Positions 43,015 to 52,038 are shown, counted from the stretch's first letter. The stretch: 64,000 nt of DNA from Lachnospiraceae bacterium (GCA_017461045.1 JAFTZJ010000024.1:22021-86020), one strand, 5' to 3'. Numbers and translations: made by a program. Notes: a model not told the origin generated them from the letters alone.

Positions 43015-43092
43015 ATTAATATATGAATGAGTCATAATTGGAAAGGAATCAGAATATAATGTAATGTAAAACTATGTAAAGGAGGAATGTAT

Positions 43093-43809
43093 ATGGGTAT
43101 CCAGGAACCAAAGCTTGATTTACATGAGATGCAGTTGCGTTTCGAACAGGAAATTCGTGCTGTACATACAATCTGCGATTTGGAACTGAGTGAAAACGAT
43201 TACCGACGCTTGGGAATCAAATTAAAGTCCCTGTATGCATTCGCCAACAGTAGTAATTTTGCAGATGATTTTATGTTATGTATTGCAATCTATTGGACCT
43301 ATAGTTACATATATTGGGATGAAAAATATCGAAAATTCAATAAAGAAATATTCCAGATGTTTGATGATTTGTCTCAATATACTCAACGGCACCAATTGGA
43401 CATGTTCCTAGAGTGTTTTCATGATTTTGGGCTTGATAATTACTATGATTCGTCCGGGGATTTGATGAAGAAGTGTGAAAGAACAGTGGCGAGACATGCA
43501 GGAATTCCATTCGATGAACAGACAATTATGTTTGATTTGATTCGTCGATACATAACGGTGGACAGTGACACGGCATTACGGTCAATTATTCCATTTTTGC
43601 CAAGAAAAACGAGACATATTATGAGTTACATGGACCGGAATATGAAATTAGCCGTAGTAGAGGAACTGCAGGCAATCATTCTTGCTGTGGAAGAGGATTC
43701 GAATACCAAGGAATCGTTGCTGAAGAAGTTTCCACACACATCGAAACTATTGTTGACGAATTGTATGGCTTGGCAAGAAAGTCATAGCTTAAAGAAATGT
43801 ATGCTGTAA
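43093..43809 (+). CDS. Unrecognised helical cytoplasmic protein
   Basis: 238 aa, family not recognised. No signal peptide or transmembrane helix; it appears almost entirely helical. Aromatic-rich stretches stand out: CIAIYWTYSYIYWDEKYRKF (about residues 64-83) and LDMFLECFHDFGLDNYYD. The C-terminal half has basic helices (LIRRYITVDSD, PFLPRKTRHIMSY). GGAGG at 43081-43085 is 7 bases before ATG 43093; an ATG at 43087 is too close. It is monocistronic, with its own promoter and a terminator shared with rnpB. Confidence 0.75.
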   Translation: MGIQEPKLDLHEMQLRFEQEIRAVHTICDLELSENDYRRLGIKLKSLYAFANSSNFADDFMLCIAIYWTYSYIYWDEKYRKFNKEIFQMFDDLSQYTQRHQLDMFLECFHDFGLDNYYDSSGDLMKKCERTVARHAGIPFDEQTIMFDLIRRYITVDSDTALRSIIPFLPRKTRHIMSYMDRNMKLAVVEELQAIILAVEEDSNTKESLLKKFPHTSKLLLTNCMAWQESHSLKKCML

Positions 43810-43830
43810 TGACACATGTATAAGTAGAAA

Positions 43831-43876
43831 AAGGGTTGTCTCTTTCTAAGATTAAGAAAGGACAACCCTTATTTTG
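43831..43876. terminator. Bidirectional terminator shared with rnpB
   Basis: AAGGGTTGTCTCTTTCT (43831-43847) pairs with AGAAAGGACAACCCTT (43855-43870) with one bulged base; ATTTTG follows on the plus strand and CTTTTTC follows on the minus strand. Confidence 0.85.
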
Positions 43877-43883
43877 CATAGAA

Positions 43884-44240
43884 AAGTGAGTCGAACGATA
43901 AGCCGGGTTATGTCGTGGATGATCATCTATCTAGACCGTTTGTTACCAAACGGTTCCAGCGACCTACCCGAAAGCACAGCGGGCAACTGTAATGCTTTCT
44001 GTTCGGTCTTGCTTCGGGTGGAGTTTACAGAGCCTTGGCTGTTACCAGTCAAGCGGTGAGCTCTTACCTCGCCTTTCCATCCTTACCAGAGAACCTCTGG
44101 CGGTTTATTTCTGTTGCACTAGTCTGGGAGTCGCCTCCACCGGACGTTATCCGGCACCCTGCCCTATGAAGCCCGGACTTTCCTCACCTGCGGCCTTTCG
44201 GCACTTGCAGCCGCGATCATCTGTCCGACTCACCTTGGAA
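43884..44240 (-). ncRNA. rnpB: RNase P RNA (class A)
   Basis: Catalytic RNA that matures the 5' ends of tRNAs. On the minus strand it begins near 44238 with CAAGGTGAGTCGGACAGATG and contains the highly conserved GAGGAAAGTCCGGGCT (CR-I) and GGATAACGTCCGGTGGAGGC-type segments; the 3' region contains ACCCGGCTTATCGTTCGACT, which closes the terminal P1/P2 pairing (GTGAGTCG near both ends). About 355 bases, the normal length. Open frames across this interval are not genes. Confidence 0.94.
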
Positions 44241-44405
44241 TTTTAGCATTTGAAGATATATTTGTAAAGAAGGAATATTTTGGCACAAAATGGGCGGATA
44301 GGAAGCAACCACAACATATTGTGGTTATTCGATATATTCCGACTGGCAATTTAAACAAAAACGAATGCATTTCATGTTAAAAAAAACGAAAAAAGCGAGT
44401 TTTGC

Positions 44406-44434
44406 TTGACCTTTTTTTAAAATCAGCCTATAAT
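44406..44434 (+). promoter_or_regulatory. SigA-type promoter for the 3D-domain gene
   Basis: TTGACC (44406-44411), 17 bases, TATAAT (44429-44434). The leader (about 60 bases) carries a direct repeat of TGTAAC (44446 and 44456 region). The 261-base gap after rnpB holds nothing else that was recognised. Confidence 0.65.
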
Positions 44435-44501
44435 GCAACACAGATGTAACAATTATGTAACATTTTGAAACAAGTAAGTAATACTTGAAAGGAATTTAGA
44501 A

Positions 44502-45404
44502 ATGGAAAAGCAACTTGTACAACTTATGAATAACGTAAAAACATATTGCAAGCGTGTGATGATCATGATGGTAACTGCTTCTTTTGCATGTGCTGCGTTA
44601 ATTACAGTCAATGGAGAAGCTGCTAAGAATGTTCTGCCTTTCAAACAGGTAGCATTAAGCGAATGTACACATGAAAATCAGACCTACGCGTTTGGTGATA
44701 TACAGCATGAAGATTATAAAACGGTTCAGAACCATGCTTTGATTGCAGAAGCATTTGTAGCTGCAAGCGCAATTGAACCGGACAATGCTGAGATGGAAGA
44801 AAAGGAAACCACAATGGTTGCACAGGCACATAGTGCAGTATCTGCAGCTCCGGTATATGCTGACCCATCTATGAATGGATATGAATGCATCGGAACATTT
44901 TTAACAACCGGTTACTGTGCATGTATGTCTTGTTGTGGTAAGACCAATGGTATCACTGCCAGTGGTGCACTTGCTCAGGCTAATCATACAATTGCGGCAG
45001 ATACCAGAGTATTACCATTCGGAACACAGGTAGTTATGGATGGTAAAGTATATACAGTAGAAGACCGCGGTGGTGCAATTAAGGGCAACCGTATTGATAT
45101 TTATTTTGCAAGTCATCAGGATGCATTGATTTATGGTAAGCGTTATGTAAAGGTATATCGTTATGTAGGTACCAGTGAGAATGCTTCAACAGTCGTAGTA
45201 GAGACCATGTCTCAGACACCGGATATTGAAACAACTACAGAAGTACCGGAAGGAACGGATACAACTACAGAAGCTGCACCGGAGATTACAACTGATAACA
45301 GTACATCAGCACCGACGGATGTAACCCCGTCTACAACGGAAGTTACAACAGAAGAGGTAACTACTGAAGTGATAACAGATAGTACTACGGAATCAGCTAA
45401 ATGA
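44502..45404 (+). CDS. Secreted 3D-domain (RlpA-like double-psi beta-barrel) protein
   Basis: 300 aa. An N-terminal hydrophobic segment (about 17-38) acts as export signal or anchor. The 3D domain (about residues 130-222) runs from FLTTGYCACMSCCGKTNGIT through HTIAADTRVLPFGTQVVMDG to VEDRGGAIKGNRIDIYF, with the three conserved Asp residues; in related proteins (YuiC, MltA-like barrels) this fold cleaves peptidoglycan. The last 70 residues are Thr/Glu/Ser-rich (TTTEVPEGTDTTTEAAPE), a probable wall-spanning linker. No wall-sorting motif. AAGGAA precedes the ATG; own promoter and terminator. Confidence 0.85.
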   Translation: MEKQLVQLMNNVKTYCKRVMIMMVTASFACAALITVNGEAAKNVLPFKQVALSECTHENQTYAFGDIQHEDYKTVQNHALIAEAFVAASAIEPDNAEMEEKETTMVAQAHSAVSAAPVYADPSMNGYECIGTFLTTGYCACMSCCGKTNGITASGALAQANHTIAADTRVLPFGTQVVMDGKVYTVEDRGGAIKGNRIDIYFASHQDALIYGKRYVKVYRYVGTSENASTVVVETMSQTPDIETTTEVPEGTDTTTEAAPEITTDNSTSAPTDVTPSTTEVTTEEVTTEVITDSTTESAK

Positions 45405-45452
45405 TTCTGCATGTAGAATATGTGTTGATTTCAATTATAATTGTATATTAGA

Positions 45453-45500
45453 AAAACACCTTGATTGTCTGTTTTGACTGACTGTCAAGGTGTTTTTTCG
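45453..45500 (+). terminator. Rho-independent terminator after the 3D-domain gene
   Basis: AAAACACCTTGA (45453-45464) pairs with TCAAGGTGTTTT (45485-45496), followed by TT. Confidence 0.8.
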
Positions 45501-45529
45501 TTGTATCACATATGGTTTTGTGCTACAAT
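45501..45529 (+). promoter_or_regulatory. SigA-type promoter for yqeG-aroE/K-aroQ
   Basis: TTGTAT (45501-45506), 17 bases, TACAAT (45524-45529), 34 bases before the GTG start of the yqeG-like gene. Confidence 0.5.
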
Positions 45530-45563
45530 TAAAAAATATTAGTAAGTATATGGAGGAAAGAAC

Positions 45564-46112
45564 GTGTTTTATCCAAATGAGGAATATGGTTCTGCCTATC
45601 AGATTCCGTTTGATGAGTTCTATGAAAAAGGGTATCGGGCCATTATTTTTGATATTGATAATACATTAGTACCCCATGGGGCACCGGCGGATAAACGCTC
45701 GATGCAGTTGTGTCGGGAGTTAAAGGAAATGGGCTTCCGGATTTGTTTTTTATCCAATAATGGAGAGGCGCGGGTAAAGCCATTTGCAGAGGCCATGGAG
45801 GCAAAGTTTATTTGTGATGGCGGAAAACCATTGAAAAAGGGATATCTACAGGCTGCGGAGATTCTGGAAGCAAAGCAGGAAGAGATTTTGTTTGTGGGTG
45901 ACCAATTATTAACCGACGTACTTGGCGCAAACGGAGCCGGTTATCATAGCATTTTAGTGGCTCCTATACAGAAGAATGAGGATTTTTGGATTGTTATGAA
46001 GCGGTTACTGGAACGGATTTGGGTATTCTTTTACCGTAAAAGCCGGAAGTATAAGGGAAACCGCCCGAATCGAAGCGGATATGAAGCGAATATACCGGAG
46101 CGTTACCGCTAA
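45564..46112 (+). CDS. YqeG family HAD IIIA-type phosphatase
   Basis: 182 aa from GTG 45564 with GGAGG 7 bases upstream. HAD motifs: AIIFDIDNTLVPHG (DxDxT nucleophile), CFLSNNGEARV (motif II), KPLKKGY (motif III Lys) and LFVGDQLLTDVLGAN (motif IV). YqeG is broadly conserved in Firmicutes, usually before aroE as here; its substrate is not firmly established, with phosphatidylglycerolphosphate phosphatase activity known for related HAD members. The last 40 residues are basic and unusual. Confidence 0.9.
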   Translation: MFYPNEEYGSAYQIPFDEFYEKGYRAIIFDIDNTLVPHGAPADKRSMQLCRELKEMGFRICFLSNNGEARVKPFAEAMEAKFICDGGKPLKKGYLQAAEILEAKQEEILFVGDQLLTDVLGANGAGYHSILVAPIQKNEDFWIVMKRLLERIWVFFYRKSRKYKGNRPNRSGYEANIPERYR

Positions 46113-46126
46113 AGGAGCAGGAATAA

Positions 46127-47518
46127 ATGAAACAACAAATAAATGGAACGACCAGATTGTTAGGATTATTAGGGGATCCGGTGGAACATACCTTATCTCC
46201 GGTGATTCATAATAACTTAGGGAAGCATTTACAAAAAAATACCGTATATGTACCCTTTCATGTAACTTCAGACCGGTTGAAGGAAGCAGTAGAAGGTGCA
46301 TTCGCGCTGAATGTTCTGGGTATGAATGTAACTGTGCCACATAAGAATCAGGTAATGGACTATGTGACAGATTTAGACCCGGCAGCGAAAGCCATTGGAG
46401 CTGTGAATACATTGGTTCGGACAGAAAATGGTTACAAAGGATACAATACCGATATGCCGGGATTGTTGCGGGCGATACAATCGGAGGGAATTGAATTAAA
46501 AAACCGGACGGTGGTAATTCTGGGAGCCGGTGGTGCCTCAAAAGCAGTTGCTTATATGTGTCTGCAGGAACAGGCAAAGGCAGTATTTATGCTGAATCGG
46601 ACGGTAGAGAAGGCACAATCCATTGCTGAGAGTATGAATCAACAATTCCATTGTGAGACGATGCAGGCATTGGCTATGGAGGAGTGGACGCAATTACCAA
46701 AGGAATCGTGGATTGTGTTCCAGTGTACATCTATAGGCTTAAGTCCGAACACAGAGCAGGCGGTAATTGAAGCCAAGGAATTCTATGAGAATGTTGAAGT
46801 AGGTGTGGATTTGATTTATAATCCGGCAGAAACTCGGTTTATGAAGCTGGTAACCGCTGCCGGCGGTCAGGCCTACAATGGATTGAAGATGCTGTTGTAT
46901 CAGGGGATTATTGCATATGAATTATGGAATCAGGTGCAGGTAACCGATGAACAGGCAGAGCTGGTATATGATGCATTGTATGAAGCCATTCATCCCACAG
47001 GAGATAATATTGTATTGATTGGGTTCATGGGCTCCGGTAAATCCACCATTGGACGTGCTATAGAAGAACAATACGGCTATACGTTTATAGATACCGATGC
47101 ATATATTGAGGAGCGGGAAGGCTGTAGTATTCCACAGATTTTTGAAAAGAAAGGGGAAGCCTATTTCCGACAATTGGAAACCACAGTATTACAGGAAATG
47201 ATTGCGAATACCCATCATGGATTAATTGCTACCGGTGGAGGAATGCCTTTACGAAGAGAAAATGCCCGATTGGTGCGGGAATTGGGAACGGTTGTTTACC
47301 TGAATGCAACGGAAGAAACCATTTGGGAACGGGTAAAGGATAGTCATAATCGACCGTTGTTGGAATGTGAGAATCCGCAAGCACGTATTCATGAACTCAT
47401 GGAGAACCGGCAACCCATTTATCAGAGAGCCGCTCATGTTACCATTCCTACAGATGGACGGAAGATCGCTGAGATTGCCAATGAGATATATGAATTTCAA
47501 TTAAGAGAGAATAAATAA
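46127..47518 (+). CDS. aroEK: Fused shikimate dehydrogenase - shikimate kinase (AroE-AroK)
   Basis: 463 aa with two complete domains. AroE (about 1-285): LLGDPVEHTLSPVIHNN, the substrate Lys in NVTVPHKNQVM, and the NADP loop VILGAGGASKAVAY. AroK (about 292-463): IVLIGFMGSGKSTIGRAI with Walker A, FIDTDAYIEEREGCSIPQIF, and the conserved GGGMPLR; lid Arg residues near KDSHNRPLLECENP. The fusion would pass shikimate directly from reduction to phosphorylation. No stop or frameshift lies between the halves. The next gene, aroQ, carries out the preceding pathway step. Confidence 0.93.
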   Translation: MKQQINGTTRLLGLLGDPVEHTLSPVIHNNLGKHLQKNTVYVPFHVTSDRLKEAVEGAFALNVLGMNVTVPHKNQVMDYVTDLDPAAKAIGAVNTLVRTENGYKGYNTDMPGLLRAIQSEGIELKNRTVVILGAGGASKAVAYMCLQEQAKAVFMLNRTVEKAQSIAESMNQQFHCETMQALAMEEWTQLPKESWIVFQCTSIGLSPNTEQAVIEAKEFYENVEVGVDLIYNPAETRFMKLVTAAGGQAYNGLKMLLYQGIIAYELWNQVQVTDEQAELVYDALYEAIHPTGDNIVLIGFMGSGKSTIGRAIEEQYGYTFIDTDAYIEEREGCSIPQIFEKKGEAYFRQLETTVLQEMIANTHHGLIATGGGMPLRRENARLVRELGTVVYLNATEETIWERVKDSHNRPLLECENPQARIHELMENRQPIYQRAAHVTIPTDGRKIAEIANEIYEFQLRENK

Positions 47519-47535
47519 GAATGGAAGGGAAGCAT

Positions 47536-47970
47536 ATGAAAGTTTTAGTTATGAACGGACCAAATCTAAATTTCCTGGGAATTCGGGAAAAAGGGATTTA
47601 CGGAGAGGATAATTACGAGAGCTTATGCAAGCGAATCCAGGCAAAGGCAGATGCATTGGGTATCGAAGCAGAAGTATACCAGAATAATTCAGAGGGAGCA
47701 TTGATTGACCGGATTCAGGCGGCTTACGCTGATGGCACTCAGGGAATTATTATTAATCCTGGGGCTTACACCCATTACAGCTATGCCTTGCGTGATGCTT
47801 TAGCATCTGTGCAGATGCCAAAGATTGAAGTACATATTTCCAATGTTCATCAGCGGGAGGAATTCCGCCATGTTTCAGTAACTGCTCCGGTATGTAATGG
47901 ACAGATTGTTGGTATGGGGCTTATGGGATATGAGTTAGCATTGGAAGCAATGATAGAGCTGGTGAAATAA
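47536..47970 (+). CDS. aroQ: Type II 3-dehydroquinate dehydratase
   Basis: 144 aa. It dehydrates 3-dehydroquinate to 3-dehydroshikimate. Motifs: VLVMNGPNLNFLGIREKGIY, YQNNSEGALIDRIQ, the catalytic region INPGAYTHYSYALRDAL, and VEVHISNVHQREEFRH with the catalytic His. The ATG at 47536 (after GGAAGGGA) fits the family start; an ATG at 47521 adds five residues and would overlap that site. It is 17 bases after the aroEK stop, in one pathway unit. Confidence 0.95.
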   Translation: MKVLVMNGPNLNFLGIREKGIYGEDNYESLCKRIQAKADALGIEAEVYQNNSEGALIDRIQAAYADGTQGIIINPGAYTHYSYALRDALASVQMPKIEVHISNVHQREEFRHVSVTAPVCNGQIVGMGLMGYELALEAMIELVK

Positions 47971-47974
47971 GGGC

Positions 47975-48003
47975 TTGAAAAATATGGATATCTATTATAA
48001 AAT
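47975..48003 (+). promoter_or_regulatory. Possible promoter for efp
   Basis: TTGAAA (47975-47980), 17 bases, TAAAAT (47998-48003). It lies just after aroQ and would give efp its own transcript. Confidence 0.45.
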
Positions 48004-48047
48004 AGTGAAATGAGAGATTTCCACAAGTTTAAGGAGGATAATATACA

Positions 48048-48605
48048 ATGATAGCTGCAGGCGATTTTAGAAATGGCGTTACCATTGAATTTGAAGGTAA
48101 CATTTATCAGATTATTGAATTTCAGCATGTAAAACCGGGTAAGGGTGCTGCATTCGTTCGTACCAAGCTTAAGAATATCAAGAGTGGTGGCGTAATCGAA
48201 AAGACATTCCGTCCAACAGAGAAGTGTGGTAAGGCACACATCGACCGGAAGGAAATGCAGTATTTATATAATGATGGTGACTTATTCAACTTTATGGATA
48301 TGGAAAGCTATGACCAGATTGCATTGAATAGCGATCAGATTGGTGATTCATTAAAGTTCGTTAAGGAAAACGAAATGGTTAAGATTATGTCTTACAAGGG
48401 TGATGTATTCGCTGTAGAACCACCATTATTCGTTGAGTTAGAGATTACGGAATGTGAGCCGGGTGTTAAGGGTGATACTGCAACAGGTGCTACTAAGCCA
48501 TGTACTGTTGAGACAGGTGCTACCTTAATGGTTCCATTATTTGTAAATCAGGGCGATGTTATCAAGATTGATACCAGAACCGGTGAATATTTATCAAGAG
48601 TATAA
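48048..48605 (+). CDS. efp: Translation elongation factor P
   Basis: 185 aa. EF-P binds ribosomes stalled at polyproline stretches. It has three barrel domains: N-terminal KOW-like ([20 protein letters not shown]) with the loop [10 protein letters not shown], where Lys32 is the residue modified in Firmicutes; OB domain II; and the C-terminal signature [27 protein letters not shown] lies before the ATG. The order aroQ-efp-spoIIIAA is conserved in Firmicutes. A terminator follows, separating it from the sporulation operon. Confidence 0.97.
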   Translation: MIAAGDFRNGVTIEFEGNIYQIIEFQHVKPGKGAAFVRTKLKNIKSGGVIEKTFRPTEKCGKAHIDRKEMQYLYNDGDLFNFMDMESYDQIALNSDQIGDSLKFVKENEMVKIMSYKGDVFAVEPPLFVELEITECEPGVKGDTATGATKPCTVETGATLMVPLFVNQGDVIKIDTRTGEYLSRV

Positions 48606-48627
48606 TTTGATAGAATATAAGATAAGT

Positions 48628-48665
48628 AAAAGAACTCTTTTCTTCGGAAGAGAGTTCTTTTTTTG
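48628..48665 (+). terminator. Rho-independent terminator after efp
   Basis: AAAGAACTCT (about 48629-48638) pairs with AGAGTTCTTT (48651-48660), with an inner TTC-TTCG-GAA extension and a T-run to 48665. Confidence 0.85.
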
Positions 48666-48718
48666 GTTGTTCTAATTTCTACTGCCTTTCATATATTTAG
48701 AAGAAAGGAGGAGGAAGC

Positions 48719-49660
48719 ATGGACAAGAAACAGGAATTATGGAAGGTATTTTCACTGAAACTACGGCAGATATTAATGAATATGAATATTGATTTTGAAC
48801 GGTTGCAGGAGATTCGGTTGCGGGTCTGGGAGCCTTTGTTGGTAATATATGACAATCGGGAATTCTTTGTAGGTGAAACAGGACGTTTAAGTACCTGCAT
48901 GAATGATATTTATCGAGTTACACCGGAGGATATTCGCAGTACCTTGGATTTTATAAGCCGCTATTCCCTGTATGCATATGAGGATGAAATCAGACAAGGC
49001 TTTATTACTATACAGGGTGGTCACCGAGTTGGTATTGCAGGGAAGGTGGTCATGGACCCCCAGGGGATTAAGACCATTCGTCACATTGCATTCTTAAATA
49101 TCCGTCTATCTCATCAGGTAAAGGGGTGCGGTTCAGAATTGTTGCCGATTGTCCGGGATGATACCGGCATCCGACATACGTTAATTATTTCACCGCCTCG
49201 TTGTGGCAAAACCACATTATTACGGGATTTGATTCGGTTATTGTCCGATGGCACACAGGATTGGCAGGGCGTGACTGTGGGGGTTGTAGATGAACGTTCG
49301 GAAATCGGAGCCTGTTATCAGGGGATTCCTCAGAATGATTTGGGAAAGCGGACGGATATATTAGATTGTTGTCCGAAGGCATACGGAATGCTGATGTTAA
49401 TTCGCTCCATGTCGCCGGTGGTAGTGGCTGTGGACGAGATTGGCAGTCGGGAGGATATTGAAGCCATTGAGTATGTGATTAATGCAGGCTGTTCTATTTT
49501 AGCAACGGTACATGGTAATTCCATAGAAGATATTCGGAACAAGCCGGTATTACGACGGTTAGTAGAGGAACGGATATTTGAACGGTACGTGGTGCTGAAC
49601 AACAAGGGGGGAATCGGGCACATTGAACGAATTTTTGATGCACAGGGAAATGGTTTGTAA
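48719..49660 (+). CDS. spoIIIAA: Stage III sporulation protein AA, engulfment-channel ATPase
   Basis: 313 aa. Secretion-ATPase-like motor of the SpoIIIA-SpoIIQ channel between mother cell and forespore. Walker A is SPPRCGKTTLLRDLIRLL (about residue 158), Walker B VVVAVDEIGSREDIE, with downstream ATVHGNS. Upstream AAAGGAGG is 6 bases before the ATG. A CATATATT sequence at 48690-48697 resembles a SigE -10 element, the expected control for this mother-cell operon, but the matching -35 is weak. First of eight spoIIIA genes, all present in order. Confidence 0.96.
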   Translation: MDKKQELWKVFSLKLRQILMNMNIDFERLQEIRLRVWEPLLVIYDNREFFVGETGRLSTCMNDIYRVTPEDIRSTLDFISRYSLYAYEDEIRQGFITIQGGHRVGIAGKVVMDPQGIKTIRHIAFLNIRLSHQVKGCGSELLPIVRDDTGIRHTLIISPPRCGKTTLLRDLIRLLSDGTQDWQGVTVGVVDERSEIGACYQGIPQNDLGKRTDILDCCPKAYGMLMLIRSMSPVVVAVDEIGSREDIEAIEYVINAGCSILATVHGNSIEDIRNKPVLRRLVEERIFERYVVLNNKGGIGHIERIFDAQGNGL

Positions 49661-50171
49661 ATTGTTAGGAGCATGTTTGGTTCTGATGGCAGGTGTTGGT
49701 TGTGGCATGGCGTACAGTCGCAATCAACGTATGCGGTTGGAACAGCTACGACAATTACAGCAGTTAATGCTGTTATTGCAGGGAGAAATCCAGTATCAGT
49801 GCAGCATTTTACCGGAAGCCTTTCTGACTTGCGGAAATCAGGTGTCCAGTATCTGTGGACGGTGGCTGGCAGACACCGGAAAACGATTGAATAATATGGA
49901 GGGGATTCCGTTTCAGACCATTTGGGAGCAACAGCTTCAGGCATTGCAGAAGGAAACAGCGCTAAATGCTGCCAATATTGAGGATTTACGGCGATTAGGA
50001 AATCAACTGTCTTATCCGGATAAAGAAACACAGCTGGGAGCCATACAGCTATATTGTCAGCGAATAAAGCAACAAGAGGAGCATTTGACAGGAGAATTGC
50101 CGGGAAAGATGAAACTGGGAACAGCATTGGGGATCCTATCAAGTGTGTTTTTGATAATTTTGCTGATATAG
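49650..50171 (+). CDS. spoIIIAB: Stage III sporulation protein AB
   Basis: 173 aa. Resembles GspF-type platform proteins; partner of SpoIIIAA in the channel. Start region MVCKLLGACLVLMAGVGCGM aligns with the family's usual MLKLLGA start; ATG 49638 and TTG 49623 are alternatives further up. It overlaps spoIIIAA by 11 bases, so translation is probably coupled. Features: an N-terminal transmembrane helix, a helical middle (LEQLRQLQQLMLLLQGEIQY) and a C-terminal helix (GTALGILSSVFLIILLI). Confidence 0.9.
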   Translation: MVCKLLGACLVLMAGVGCGMAYSRNQRMRLEQLRQLQQLMLLLQGEIQYQCSILPEAFLTCGNQVSSICGRWLADTGKRLNNMEGIPFQTIWEQQLQALQKETALNAANIEDLRRLGNQLSYPDKETQLGAIQLYCQRIKQQEEHLTGELPGKMKLGTALGILSSVFLIILLI

Positions 50172-50184
50172 AGGAGGAATGCAG

Positions 50185-50382
50185 ATGACAATGGGATTGA
50201 TTTTCAAAATAGCTGCAGTGGGGATTCTGGTGGCCCTGTTGAACCAGTTCTTAAAGCATTCCGGACGAGAGGAGCATGCGTATCTGGTAAGCTTGGCAGG
50301 CTTGATTCTGGTATTAACCTGGATTGTGCCGTATATATATGACTTGTTTACGACCATACAGGCGTTATTTCAGATTGGTTAG
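50185..50382 (+). CDS. spoIIIAC: Stage III sporulation protein AC
   Basis: 65 aa with two transmembrane helices (IFKIAAVGILVALLNQFL and LVSLAGLILVLTWIVPYI) and the conserved KHSGREEHAYL turn between them. Membrane component of the SpoIIIA channel. GAGGAGG at 50171-50177 is 7 bases before ATG 50185; an ATG at 50179 lies too near. Confidence 0.92.
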   Translation: MTMGLIFKIAAVGILVALLNQFLKHSGREEHAYLVSLAGLILVLTWIVPYIYDLFTTIQALFQIG

Positions 50383-50447
50383 GGACAGGCTTAGAGTTGT
50401 GTCATGGAATATGGGGATTCGCCCTATAAATGAAATGGAGGAAAGAG

Positions 50448-50834
50448 ATGGAACTTTCCATTGTTCAACTGGCGTTGTTAGCAGTGATTGGAATGCTGAT
50501 TGCATTGCTTTGTAAGAAGCATCAAGCCGAGGTCAGTACCATTATCAGTCTTGGAATCTGTCTAATTCTGATGTTCTTCATGGTACAAGCCTTTGATGAG
50601 TTGGTCGCCTTTGTTCAGCAGATTGCAGGAATTATGAATCTGGAATATGTGGGAGTGCTTCTGAAACTAATTGGAATTGCGTACATTTGTGAATTTGCCG
50701 CAAGTCTCTGCAAAGATGCCGGGTATCAGGCAATTTCCGGTCAAATTGAAATGGCAGGAAGAATTGCCATGATGATTATTTCTTTACCGGTGATTCAATC
50801 AATTATTAATACAATTAGTGCATTTATGTCATAG
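50448..50834 (+). CDS. spoIIIAD: Stage III sporulation protein AD
   Basis: 128 aa, three to four transmembrane helices, related to SpoIIIAC but with an additional segment. Conserved stretches: KKHQAEVSTIISLGICLILM, LKLIGIAYICEFAASLCKDA and GYQAISGQIEMAGRIAMMII. GGAGG is 6 bases before ATG 50448; the longer frame from 50430 includes that site. Channel component, spaced 65 bases after spoIIIAC. Confidence 0.92.
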   Translation: MELSIVQLALLAVIGMLIALLCKKHQAEVSTIISLGICLILMFFMVQAFDELVAFVQQIAGIMNLEYVGVLLKLIGIAYICEFAASLCKDAGYQAISGQIEMAGRIAMMIISLPVIQSIINTISAFMS

Positions 50835-50847
50835 AAGGGGAGTTAAA

Positions 50848-52014
50848 ATGATTGCCGGAATCTGTATAGTTTGGTTGGGGATTGTAACCCTAAGTTCTAC
50901 AGCTGAAGTGGTGCCACAGCAGACAACGGAGGAAGAATCTACACCGGAAACGGTTCAGGAAGAACTGTTACAGGAATATGATTTTCAGGAATTGAATACA
51001 GTTACGGCAGATGTCTGGAATGCAGAGGGTGAAACCTTTGAAAATCTGGTACAAACCTTAATGGAGGGAGATGTACCCGGAGATACAGAAAGTTGGTTGG
51101 GATATCTGTATCAGTTCTTTCTGGAGGAATTGGCTGCAAATCAGGGAATTTTAATAAAGCTGTTGTTATTGGCAATCATAACGGCGGTCTTTACGAATCT
51201 AAGCGGTTCCATGGGAAAAGGGTTTATTCATGAGAATGGTTTTTACATAACATATCTGATTATGACTGCTTTACTTATGTCGTCCTTTTATTTGATTTAT
51301 CAGGTGGCACAGGAGGCTTTGGAAGAAATGCTATATATAATGGAGGCCTTGATTCCAACCTATATGTTGGCAGTGACATTCAGCTCCGGCATGACGTCTT
51401 CTACGGTATTTCAAGAAAGTATGGTTATGGGAATTACGGCAGTTTCCTGGGCGGTTCAGAAAATCGTTTTTCCCATGATACAACTATTTGTATTGTTAGG
51501 CTTGGTAAATAACCTGACGGAAGAAGATTTCTTCTCAAAGCTTTCCGAACTCTTACAGACCTCTATCCGCTGGATATTAAAGACGGTATTGGCATTTGTG
51601 GTTGGATTAAATGCAGTAAAAAGCATGCTGGCACCGGTGACGGATTCCGTAACCTCTGCTGCATTGCAACGGGGTTTTTCTGCGATTCCGGGCGGTCAGG
51701 CAGTCAATGCTGTATCCGGTGTGGTAATCGGTTCCGGTGTGTTGATTAAGAATGCCATTGGTGTGGGCGGTATGCTATTGATTATTTTCGCTGTGAGCGT
51801 ACCGGTTATTAAGATGACGGTTTTTATTCTTTCTTATAAGTTCATTGCAGCCATTTTACAACCCATTTCCGATAAACGGATGATAAAAGGAATTCAAAGT
51901 ATTAGTGACGGTGGTCAACTGTTGATTTCTACAGTATTAACCGTTATTGTATTGTTTCTCTTATCTATAGCAATTGTAGCAGTGTCAACGAATATCGGTT
52001 ATTATTCCGGTTAA
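50848..52014 (+). CDS. spoIIIAE: Stage III sporulation protein AE
   Basis: 388 aa. A signal-like N-terminus (IAGICIVWLGIVTLSSTAEV) precedes an acidic linker and about seven transmembrane helices, starting near LIKLLLLAIITAVFTNLSGS. It is the largest membrane protein of the channel and resembles export-pore proteins. GGGGAG at 50837-50842 is 5 bases before ATG 50848; a GTG at 50818 overlaps spoIIIAD and has no site. Confidence 0.93.
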   Translation: MIAGICIVWLGIVTLSSTAEVVPQQTTEEESTPETVQEELLQEYDFQELNTVTADVWNAEGETFENLVQTLMEGDVPGDTESWLGYLYQFFLEELAANQGILIKLLLLAIITAVFTNLSGSMGKGFIHENGFYITYLIMTALLMSSFYLIYQVAQEALEEMLYIMEALIPTYMLAVTFSSGMTSSTVFQESMVMGITAVSWAVQKIVFPMIQLFVLLGLVNNLTEEDFFSKLSELLQTSIRWILKTVLAFVVGLNAVKSMLAPVTDSVTSAALQRGFSAIPGGQAVNAVSGVVIGSGVLIKNAIGVGGMLLIIFAVSVPVIKMTVFILSYKFIAAILQPISDKRMIKGIQSISDGGQLLISTVLTVIVLFLLSIAIVAVSTNIGYYSG

Positions 52015-52038
52015 TGAATAAAGCAAGGGAGCGTGAAT

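Noticed and set aside
43874-44246. Open frames of 61-84 codons on the plus strand.
   Set aside because: They lie antisense to RNase P RNA, whose conserved segments are clear on the minus strand.
49330-50142. Minus-strand frame of 270 codons across spoIIIAA-AB.
   Set aside because: It is antisense to two certain sporulation genes and has no recognisable domain.
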